Positions 33,896 through 44,400 of a stretch of DNA of 64,000 bases are shown piece after piece. Below the pieces are notes generated by a model. The model was not told the DNA's origin. It did no database searches and saw only the letters and a list, made by a program, of their open reading frames with translations. Positions within the stretch are counted from its first letter, which is position 1; each line of letters opens with the position of its first letter. The position numbers and the translations under genes were made by a program. Location: the NCBI GenBank assembly GCA_905221605.1, contig CAJNDS010001402.1, positions 33,501-97,500 on the forward strand, written 5' to 3'. The stretch is from Symbiodinium natans. Its lineage: Eukaryota > Sar > Dinophyceae > Suessiales > Symbiodiniaceae.

Positions 33896-35230
33896 CCGGC
33901 GACTGCGGAGCGTCCGGTGAGGGGCCGCCGGCACTGGGCAAGCTTAGCGAAGCTGGGGGAATTTGGGTTCAGGATGCGGCTGACATGAAAGGGGAGGTCC
34001 GTTTTTGTCTGGTTTGTCTGGTTGCCGTGCCTTGACAAAAAACGGCCTAAACTCTAAACTTTCAACCCTCAACACGGAATCACAAACGTGCCACTGCAAG
34101 CGTCGCCAAGGGCTCCCTCTCACTCTCGCTCTTTTCTTTCTTTCTTTGGGGCTTGAGGGGAAAACCCCCCGCGCGACAGCGCGCCCCGGTCCCGCTCCCA
34201 CTCTCGCTCTCTCGCTCTCTGTCTCTCTCGCGCTCGCCTGCAAGCAACTACCACCGAGACCCGAAAGGGCAGCAGCATCCCAGCCCCCGGAAGCACTCTC
34301 CCCGAAAGTCCGAGCTCCCCCGACCGACCTTGGTGAGGCCATGGCCGGCCTGCACGCCTGGGCCTCGGTTTCACGGTGCGTTGGCAATCGAAGGGGAGGC
34401 GGGAGCAGAGGGGGTTTTGGGGTGCAGCGGGTTTTTGGGGGGTCAGCCAGGTCACCTTCCCATAACTAAAGACCATCTAACAAGTCTAACAAAGCCGAAT
34501 GTGCCGGCCTGAACGGCCCAGCACTCCTGAATCCACGCGACGAACCCAGGTTGCCCAGCAGTGGAAAGAAGACATGTTCCTTTGCCCGCAGATCCACCCA
34601 TCCAAACACCCGCATCTCCCATTCCCAGCACATGCACCATCGCATCGCCTGCACGTCCCGAAGCAAATCACGCTGTGTATGACTCCATGACTGTTTCCTC
34701 CTGCCTTTCGCTTTCAACATCTTGTAGCAGAATTCCAGCACAGGACCAGGCCGTGTTGCGAATTGGATTGCGGGAAAAGAGACCAAGGCTTCTGAAAGCC
34801 ATCTTTCCTTGCAAGGCCTCTTCAGCTCCGAGGGACGGGCCCCTGCCCTGGCCTGTCTCATGCACTCTTGGGCACCACTTCGAGTTGATGCTTAAGGCTT
34901 GTGAGGGTTTAGGCCTTACGTTCGCCTACGCTCCTGCTGCTTTTTGGTGAATACTGCGTAAACTATCCCAAGAAACATGCCAAGCACAAGAAATTTTGAC
35001 GATGGCATGCTACAAGCATACACATCACCTTCGAACAGGTGTGCCCTGAGACCCTGCACTCCTGGGCTGAGCGAGCTCCGAAATGGGCGTCAGCTCAGAC
35101 CAGGTCGTTGGGCCACCCTTCGGGCAGATCCAACAATCGACATTGAACAACTACGGCGACCCAGCATCTTGCAGGAGAGCGGTAAAACATGCTCAAGGCA
35201 GTCTGGGTATGTCTGGGTATGTCTTGTCTT
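33896..35230. other. possible intron or intergenic DNA with scattered exon-like words
   Basis: CT/GA-rich tract at 34120-34225. On the minus strand, about 35010-34910 encodes MPSSKFLVLGMFLGIVYAVF plus a basic tail and a stop, a single-pass membrane-like peptide, and 34730-34660 has LLQDVESERQEETVMESYT. Neither could be placed in a gene with confidence. Confidence 0.35.
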
Positions 35231-35237
35231 GGCTTGC

Positions 35238-36365
35238 AGTAGGACGATCAAGCCCCAGGCAGGAGGAAAGGCGCTCCCCTGCAAGGCACGCCTTAATTAA
35301 AGAGATAGGCAAAACTTTTGCAGCCCAACTTGAGGCGGCATTCATGGCCCGAGCTACGGCCGATGCTACTTGCTGGCGACGAGAACCATGGCATCATCAA
35401 CGTCCGCTGCGGGTAGCTTCGGCTCCGGCCGCGTATACTCCTCCCAAGATCACATCTCGACATTGGCAAGGCTTGTGTTGTTCACAGATGCTAGGAAGTG
35501 CAGATGCAAACCATGCCAGCAGGGTTAGGCTATATCCCAAGCAGGCAAAGCAAGGGCGAGCCAGAGCAGACAGTGAAGCTTCTTGTGACAACAAGAACCA
35601 TGATGGGCTATGGTACCCTGTAGCCCACTTTAAAGAGGCCCCTTCATAGGGTTGCTTAAGGGGATTACACAGGCTTCATAGAGCTGCCGAACTACTAGGC
35701 CAGTGCTCTGCATCCGCTAGAAAAGGTTTACACCCTCAATGTCCTCCCCGGCGAGGGAGGACGTTGGCGACGATGACTTTCATCATTGCGCATGGGGTCG
35801 CATGCGTGTTTCTGAGCTGGGCATGCTCCACCGCCACTTCCGAACTCCTTTTCCGGTCAACAGCGACAACTTGCAAAAAAAAAAACAGACCATCCAACCT
35901 GCAACCTGCTTCACGACATGGATATGCTTGGCCGGAGTTCAAAAGATTCGCTCTTGCTCTTGCCGTTCAACTCGTTGATGGACAATTTGACCCGATCACC
36001 TGCCAGCGTCACAGATGACATGATGGACTCAGGGGGTTGAACTCCCCCCGCCCCACGCTTCGAAACTTGGTCTGCGCAGTTCGCGGTGCAAGTACATGAC
36101 AGTGTCAGGGGCGTACTTCCGGTACACAGGAATTGCACTGGCCATGTAATAAGCTTGTCACCTGTCACAATACCAAACCAGCGCACCTCTCCTTGTTCTC
36201 TCTCGCGACAGGCGGTTTCCTTCGAAGCTCGTTGCGGACGACCTTCTCCAACTCGCCTGGCAATAACACAGCGCATTGGCCTAGTTGCGAAAGTTGTGCA
36301 GATTCTTGATGATATATGCACAATGTTCGTTGTTGATCCAAAAATCTTAACTTGGCATCCAACAT
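35238..36365 (-). CDS. 5' part of an unidentified multi-exon gene
   Basis: Reading from a possible ATG at 36365, 284 bases past the TPR stop, exon-like segments follow in order. About 36365-36187 includes GELEKVVRNELRRKPPVARE. 36153-36067 is YYMASAIPVYRKYAPDTVMY, then LHRELRRP. 36041-35928 contains SVTLAGDRVKLSINELNGKS. 35869-35778 contains VAVDRKRSSEVAVEHAQLRN. 35440-35374 is EYTRPEPKLPAADVDDAMVL. 35278-35238 is RERLSSCLGLDRPT. From the second segment on, every join is in phase, with donors GT, GC, GT, GC. The first join is uncertain. The chain reads as a mixed alpha/beta soluble protein. I recognise no family and assign no function. It runs head-to-tail behind the TPR gene. Confidence 0.55.
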
Positions 36366-36648
36366 GGTTTCTATGCCGGTCTATATGTTTCCCTCAGTGC
36401 ACATTGAGGTCAGTTTGCTACTTAGGCCATCCTTTAGTATTGCACACATTTGCTCCAAAGTTATCCAGGCCTAAAGGGCAACTTTCACAATGCAGAGCAG
36501 CTAAACCCGTGCCGAGTATTGTCATGCACATGCACTTGCAGGCTTGCACGCTTCCTTTCACGCACCTTGCACAAGCTGATATCCATACTGGTCCATACTG
36601 CCATACTGCTTTCTGTGATTCGGTCTTTACCAGAAACGTCAGGCATCC
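36366..36648. other. spacer between TPR gene and next gene
   Basis: About 280 bases between the TPR stop codon and the possible start of the following gene on the same strand. No terminator or promoter motif was recognised. Confidence 0.5.
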
Positions 36649-37785
36649 TCACACAGTACTCATGCCCTCGCGGTTGCGCGCCTCTTTCGCCTCCAGTACA
36701 GCTCGAAGGTTCTCCTGTGCCACTGCAGTGTCCGGGTGATCTGCCCCACGGATGGCTATGAAACCTTCCACTGTTGACCGAAGCAGCACCTCGGCCTCGT
36801 CCAGTCGTCCCAACTCCAAGAGCGTCACAGCCAAGTTGTCCTGGCTGCGCAAGGTCTCAGGATCTCGAGAGCCTAGGAGAGTGGCGAAGCCCAGCGCAGC
36901 CTCACGAAAGAGAGGCTCCGCTTCACTGGGACGGCCTTTCTGATACAACAAAGCAGCGAGGTTGTCAGCACTCAATAAAGTATCCATGTCCGTCGCACCA
37001 AGCACTGCACGACAGCCCGCCAAAGCCTCTGCAAAAAGCTCCTCAGCTTCTTGGGTTTTTGTAGTGGAGAGAAGAACTGCCAAGTTGTTGATGCTCGTCA
37101 AGGTGTCAGGATCTAAGTTGCCGAGCACTGCCCGGCGCCTCGCAAGCGCCCGGCGGTAGAACTGCTCCGCTTCGACGACTTTGCCTTGCTTCTTCAGCAA
37201 CACTCCCAGGTTGTTCATGCTGGTGAGGGTGCTCGGATCCTCTTCGCGTGGATCATTCCGAAGCCTTGCCTGCAAGATCTCCTGGTATAACTCCAGCGCC
37301 TCGCCGTATCTCGATTCACCTTGCGCTTTGAGAGCCACAGCCAGATTGTTGGCCGCCCAAAGCGAGTCAGCATCCAGGGCCCTGCGTCGGCAAATTTCCA
37401 GCGACTGTCGAAAAGCCGCCTCCGCCTCTACAGCTTGCGCTTTCTCACCCGTGGCTAACAGTGCAACACCGAGATCGTCAAACGCCTCGGCTGCATCGTC
37501 CTGGAGGGCCGAGGCACGCAGCTGAGACACCAGGCCCCTGCGGCGCTGCAACTCCGCTTTTAAGTCTGCGCCCTGCAGGCGGCGCGCCCGATTGGCGGCA
37601 TCTCCCTGGATGGCTCGTCGTGACACACGTGCTGTCCTCACCAATGCGGGTGCCAACACCACCGGCAGTGTCCGGCGCCGGTTCCATGCACGATTTGGAG
37701 AGTCAGGCTTTGCCGACGCTCTGCAGGATCCATTCAGACAGGAGAGGGACAGGATGTGCGCGCGGGGCCCAGCAGCTGTCAGCAT
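36649..37785 (-). CDS. TPR-repeat protein, kinesin-light-chain/NPHP3-like
   Basis: A 378-residue ORF. The first ~85 residues are Arg/Ala-rich and could include a targeting sequence. From about residue 97 there are six tandem tetratricopeptide repeats. The last four have the 42-residue kinesin-light-chain pattern: NNLGVLLKKQGKVVEAEQFY, NNLAVLLSTTKTQEAEELF, DNLAALLYQKGRPSEAEPLF and DNLAVTLLELGRLDEAEVLL, each followed by a helix and a LG..DPDTL-type linker. A final half repeat (QENLRAVLEAKEA) caps the array. Such repeats form a protein-binding solenoid. Many algae and cyanobacteria carry large families of this kind, mostly of unknown partner. No enzymatic domain is present. The gene has no intron, unlike its multi-exon neighbours. 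It could be a fragment of a larger protein if 5' exons exist above 37785. Confidence 0.85.
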   Translation of the reverse strand: MLTAAGPRAHILSLSCLNGSCRASAKPDSPNRAWNRRRTLPVVLAPALVRTARVSRRAIQGDAANRARRLQGADLKAELQRRRGLVSQLRASALQDDAAEAFDDLGVALLATGEKAQAVEAEAAFRQSLEICRRRALDADSLWAANNLAVALKAQGESRYGEALELYQEILQARLRNDPREEDPSTLTSMNNLGVLLKKQGKVVEAEQFYRRALARRRAVLGNLDPDTLTSINNLAVLLSTTKTQEAEELFAEALAGCRAVLGATDMDTLLSADNLAALLYQKGRPSEAEPLFREAALGFATLLGSRDPETLRSQDNLAVTLLELGRLDEAEVLLRSTVEGFIAIRGADHPDTAVAQENLRAVLEAKEARNREGMSTV

Positions 37786-38490
37786 TCGGAGCTCCCGCTG
37801 GGGAGCACAAGTGTTCGATGTGAAACACTAAACTTGGCCAGTCGCTGCCAGCCGCAGCACATGCAACACCAATGTCAGGGCTTAGGGCTCAGGGCTGAGG
37901 GATGTTGAGGGCTATTCGCAACGTTGGGATATAAGGCTTCGGGGAGACCGCACTTTTAAATTGTGGTTGGGGTTTACTTTCGTTTTGGGGGAATTTTGAG
38001 ATCTCAGTGTTGAGAGTTTAGGGTTTGGGTCTCAGGCTTTAGGGCTTTAGGCGGCTTTAGGGTTTCGATCAGGGTTTAGGGTTCAAGGTTTGGCGTTAGG
38101 GCTTTTGGGATCTGGGCCATTTAGGGTGTAGCTGGACGATCAACTCCCACAACCATCGAGGGTTCAGCTTTGCTGTTTAAGCCGAAATCCTGCTGAAGTA
38201 TACAACCGTGGCAAACAGGACTTTGTACTTCAAGTGGTAAGTACCCGGCACTCAATTCTGTGACCAACCCCCCACTCCCAAAACTGACAGACCCAAACCC
38301 AAACCCCTTAACCCTTAAACCTAGTTCCCTGAACCCTAAAACCTTAAAGCCCTTAACCCTGAAGCCCGAAAGCCGTTAACCCTAAAGCATCCTAAAGCCC
38401 TAGACCTGAACCCTTAGAGCCTTAGCCTCAGCCCCGCAGGCCTAAACGCTAAAACCCCACAAGCCCGAAAATCTCAACCAAATCTAAACC
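37786..38490. other. intergenic, degenerate telomere-like words
   Basis: Both TTTAGGG-like (37870-38110) and CCCTAAA-like (38290-38500) words occur in opposite orientations on either side of a short unique segment. No coding segment seen. Confidence 0.5.
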
Positions 38491-41400
38491 CTACAGTCCT
38501 ACAGGATCCCCCCTCAAGCGGGCATTGCGAGCGTGCTGGATCTGCGACACCCTTGTGAAAGACACCTGCGCAGCGGGTGCAGAATCAGCAAGCTCTGAGC
38601 CAACGCTGCAGTGCACCAGTCTCTGGAGAAGAGCCTTGCCCAAACGCTCCTCTGTCTCTTGCGCGAGGTCTGCTTTGCTACATGGCAAGTCTGCGACTTA
38701 TTGGATACCTGGCCCTCAAGGTATGACACAAAAACAGAATGGAAAAGTTTATGTCGAACAGAAAAGCACGTTTATAAAAACAACATGCCATGTCGAGGGG
38801 AGGAGCATGGTTTGACCGGTCGATACATCTTGTCTGCACGCATCACGTCGCAGGCAGACGCCGTTGGGTTTCTTCTTTGCTCTGTCGTGTCACCCTTTTG
38901 GTAATACCAAACGCGATCTTCCCGAGAACAGCGAAACTGAAATTGCTCGTGCCGCGAGTTCCTGCAAGCATACCGAGCAAGGACTCGGCAACGTCAAGCA
39001 CAGACAACAAAAAACCGCCTCCTGCTTTCGCAAAGTAGTTTGCAAGATGTCGGAACTGAAACTGTCTAGTTGTTCCGGGCGCTTGTCCTACTTGCAGTTG
39101 CAGGGGTTGGGGTACTCAACAGCCGGCTGGCCTCCGCGGGTGATCGTGCACGTACGCTTGTTGATGCCCACATGCTCGTGCTTGAAGCTCATCGGCATGT
39201 TGAGCAGTGCTGCGACTCTTGGCGACGGATGGCTCGCAAGGCGACGCATTCACGTGGCAAAGTTCAAGGGCTGCAGGTTTAGGGCTGCAGGGGTCACGGG
39301 TTGAAGCTGTCACCTCATCAGGGAGGCATGCTGCTTGTTGTGGTGCTGGATTTAGCTTCTGAACTTTGCTCTCTCCTGAGGCAAGGTAATTAGCGGCAGC
39401 AGAGACTACTAGAGGTGCAGTCCCCTGCGGAATGAGGGCTCGGACGAGGGCTGCACTCTGCAAAGTAAAACGTGTGATTACCAAATACTCGACACAGAGA
39501 TACTGTACTATGTGGCATGGACCTTTAGGGTCTATTTGGCACGCCCCTTTGTTTACTATTTACAAAACTTCTTGAAAGTAGTAGTGGTAGTAGTAGTAGG
39601 AGTAGTAGGAGTAGTAGTAGTAGTAGTAGCAGTAAATGTAGATCCAGCCGGCCAACAGCCAGACTTAGGCAAGCACCCTCGCTTCGTGTTTCCTGTGACT
39701 TGGTAGGGGCCAGAGGTTTGTCGTATGTCCCCTCGCTTCGTCCCTTCGTGTTGTAAGGGTTGTGTAAGGGCTTTGGAGGTTTGTGTGCTTCCCCTTTCTC
39801 GTTCTTATAGGTTTTGGGGGAGCATCAAAATGATTAACATATATGATGTGTTTCCGTGCTCGTATTATGAGGGCTAGTGCCTGCCCTAGAGGTTTGTCGT
39901 ATGTCCCCCCGCTTCGTGTTCCTGTGATTTGGTAGGGGGCTAAAGGTTTGTCGTGTGTCCCCTCCCTTCGTCCCTTCGTGTTGTAAGGGTTTTGGGAGGG
40001 TCCTGGAGGTTTGTCGTATGTCCCCTTTGTTCGTGCTTGTAGGGTCTGGGGAGTGTGTAGATGATAATCACATATCATGTGCTTCCGTGCTCGTATTATG
40101 AGGGGCTAGTGATTGGCCTGGAGGTTTGTCAGATGACGCCCCCGCTTCGTGATCCTGTGATTTGGTAGGGGCCTAAAGGTTCGTAGTGTGTCGCCTCCCT
40201 TCATTCCTTCCTATTGTAAGGGTTCTGTGAGGGCCCTGGAGGTTTGTCGTATGTCCCCTTTCTTCTTGCTTGTAGGGTTTGGGGAGCATCTAGATGATAG
40301 AGGTTTGTCGTATGTCGTCTCCCTTCGTCCCTTCGTGTTGTAAGGGTTTTGTGAGGGCCCTGAAGGTCTAGGGCAGTTACTAGCGCCTCATAGTACGAGC
40401 ACGGAAGCAAATGATAATGACAATCATCTAGACGCTGCCCAAATCCTACAAGCACGAAGAAAGGGACATACGGCAAATTTGCAGGGCCCTCACAAAACCC
40501 TTACAACAAGAAGGGACGAAGGAAGGGCACATACGACAAACCTCTAGGACCCTCACGAAACCCTTACAACACGAAGGGACGAAGGGATTGTATCTAATTT
40601 CGTATATGGTAAAATGACATACGACAAATCTCCAGGACCCTAGCAAATCACATGAACACGAAGCAGGGAGACATAAAACAAACCTCTAGGGCAGTCACTA
40701 GCCCCTCATAATACGAGCACGGAAGCAAATCATATATGATAATCATCTAGACGCTCCCCACGCCCTACAAGCACGAAGAAAGGAGACATACGATAAATCT
40801 TCCAGGTCCAACAAAACCCTTGCAACTCAAAGGGACGAAGGGAGGGGGCACACGACAAACCTCTTTAGGCCCCTACCACATCGCAGGAACAGAAAGCGGC
40901 GGGACATACGACAAACCTTTATGACAAACACCAGCCCCTCATAATACGAGCACGGAAGCAAATGATATATGACAGTTTTCTAGAAGATCCCCAAACCCTC
41001 TAAGAAGAAAGAAAGGTGACATACGACAAACCTTCCCCCAACAAAGCAATTTCAACACGAAGGGACGAAAGGAGGGGACATTCGACAAATCTCTGGCCCC
41101 TACCAAATCTCAGGAACACTAAGCGTGGGGACATACGACAAATCTCCAAGGGCCCTCAGAAAAATTTTATCAGCCTTACAACACGAAGGGACGAAGGCAG
41201 GGGACATACGACAAACCTGTAGGCCCCTACTACATCACAGGAACAAGGAAGCGGGGGAGGGGGCATACGACAAACCCCTAGGGCAGTCACTAGCCCCTCA
41301 CAATACGAGCACGGAATCAAATTATATGTCAGTCGTCTAGACGCTCCCCAAACCCTACAAGTGAGAAGAAAGGGGACACACGGCAATTTTGCAGGGCTCT

Positions 41401-44400
41401 CACAAAACCCTTGCAACACGAAAGGACGAAGCGAGGGAACGTATGACAAACCTCTAAGCCCCTACCAAATCACAGGACCAAGGAAACGGGGGGGACAAAT
41501 GACAAACCTCTAGGACAGCCACTAGCCCCTCATAGTTTGAGCACGGAAGCAAATCATATATGACGATCATCTAGACTCTAGACGCTCCCCCAAACCCTAC
41601 AAGCTCGAAGAAAGTGGATATACGACTAGCCTCCAGGGCCCTCACAAAACCCTTACCACCCATACAACGCGAAGGGACGAAGGAAGGGGACATACGACAA
41701 ACCTCTAGGGCAGTCAGTAACCCCACATAGTACGAGCACGGAAGCAAATGATGTATGGTAATCATCTCGACGCTCCTCAAACTCTCCAAGCACGAAGAAA
41801 GGGGACACACGACAAACCTTCAAGGCCCAACAAAACCCCTACAACACGAAGGGGCGAAAGGAGGGGACATACGACAAAGCTCTAAGCCCCTACCAAATCT
41901 CAGGAACAGGAATCGGGGGGACATACGACAAACCTCTAGGGCAATCATGGGCAATCACTAGCCCCTCACAATACGAGCACGGAATCAAATTATATGTCAG
42001 TCGTCTAGACGCTCCCCAAACCCTACAAGTGAGAAGAAAGGGGACACACGGCAAATTTGCAGGGCTCTCACAAAACCCTTGCAACACGAAAGGACGAAGC
42101 GAGGGAACGTATGACAAACCTCTAAGCCCCTACCAAATCACAGGACCAAGGAAACGGGGGGGACAAATGACAAACCTCTAGGACAGCCACTAGCCCCTCA
42201 TAGTTTGAGCACGGAAGCAAATCATATATGACGATCATCTAGACTCTAGACGCTCCCCCCAAACCCTACAAGCTCGAAGAAAGTGGATATACGACTAGCC
42301 TCCAGGGCCCTCACAAAACCCTTACCACCCATACAACGCGAAGGGACGAAGGAAGGGGACAAAAGACAAACCTCTAGGGCAGTCACTAACCCCACATAGT
42401 ACGAGCACGGAAGCAAATGATGTATGGTAATCATCTCGACACTCCTCAATTCTCCAAGCTCGAAGAAAGGGGACACACGACAAGCCTTCAAGGCCCAACA
42501 AAACCCCTACAACACGAAGGGGCGAAAGGAGGGGACATACGACAAAGCTCTAGGCCCCTACCAAATCTCAGGGGCGATCACTAGCCCCTCACAATACGAG
42601 CACGGAATCGAATTATATATATATATATGCTACCCCCCCCCCCCCAGCGACCTACCCTTTTTCGGCCTTTTTAGGCCTTTTTAACAAAATATAACAAAGA
42701 AGGCCCAAAAGTCGCGTAGTTAATCACCGGGTATTGAAGGACAGTTACTGGGACACCCACCTCACAGACCCCGATAAGCCAGCATTGGAAGAATCTACAT
42801 TTTGAATCTGAAGCGGACAATGCTGTCTTTAGATGTTTAGATTTGTGGCTTTCTATGCAAATTGTGCGTTTAAAGGGCAATTAATGTTTTGTTGAGCAAC
42901 TAATTTATTTATACAAGTGTGTTTGTACGAGGCAAAGTATTAATCAAATAGTGAAACATTTTTCTTGGTTCTATGCGAATTTAACTACTGGAGAAATTGT
43001 TAAGCAAAGAGCCCAAGTTGACTCAAGTGAATACTATTTAAAGGAGCATACTCAACCAAGATACGAAATAGACACCATTCTCAGCCAAAATATGGCAAAG
43101 TGTGCGTTTAAAGTGCAAATAATGCTTTGTTGAGCAACTACTGTATTTATACAATTGTGTTTGTACTAGGCAAAGTATGCTCTCTGAAAAGTCCACTGAA
43201 ATACCTTATGTTTACATATTCATGAATCGTTTTTATTTTTGAAATAATCATTTTATGCGAATTTAGCTACTCGAGCAATTATTAAGCAAATAGCCCAATT
43301 TGACTCAAGTGAATACCATTTAAAGGACCATACTCAACCAAAATACGAAAGAAGCACCATATTCAACAAAAAAATTATGGCAAAGTGTGGTTTAAAGGGC
43401 AAATAGTGCTTTGTTGAGCAACTCATGCATTGAAACAGTTGTGTTTATACCAGGCAAAGTATTATTGAAATACTATCTGCAAAGTCAAATGAAACACCTT
43501 ATGTTTACATATTCATGAAACAATCCTTTTTTTGAAGTATTCATTCTATGCGAATTTAACTACTAGAGGAATTCTTAAGCAAATAGCCCAATTTGACCCA
43601 AGTGAATACTATTTAAAGGACCATACTCAACCCAATACGAAATAAACACTAACGGAAATGGAAGCGGTTCTACCTGCATAACAATGAGACAAAAATTGCT
43701 GAAGTATTCAATAAAGACCACTTATATACTATGTCTGAAAAGCACAATTTGCATAAGCAAGCTTAAAAATGCACAATAATGGAAATAGAAGCGGTTCTAC
43801 TTACATAACGATGAAACAAACATGTCTGAAGTATTCAATAAAGACCACATATATACTATGCTTGAAAAACGCAACTTGCACAATCAGGCTTAACAAATGC
43901 ACAAGAATCCTAGAAAACTACTTAGTGAAGGCCAGTTCACAAATACATAAAAACATCCAAAAGCGCAAGCTTTTCAGGAGAATCTCTGGTGAAGTTTGGA
44001 TTATAGGGTTTTGGGGTATCCCTGGACGAGTAGGAGTCACTTTTTAACCAAACAATTCTAAGCAATAAATGCTTTTCCTCAAGCCGAGTATTGCAAATGC
44101 TGCTTCTAGATAATTAATCGCATTTACCAGGCAAATATTATCCATGCGAATTTAGCTACCAGAGCACCAAGTAATGGCTGAATAAGGTCTACTACACTTG
44201 AGTACAACCAAAAGATGCACTAAACACTAGCGGCTCTACTTACGTAATAACGAAACAAATAGTTCTGAAGCACTAGAAAGACCACTTGTATACTATTTCT
44301 GAAAAGCACAATTAGCATAAGCACACTGAAAAATGTGTAGTTGTTGCCTCGTGACCGTGAAGGCGAACCAAAAAGCCAAAATACCAAAACCAAAAAACCA

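Noticed and set aside
36086-36739. 217-codon plus-strand ORF
   Set aside because: It overlaps the TPR gene's 3' end and the next gene on the opposite strand, and its composition is that of an antisense shadow.
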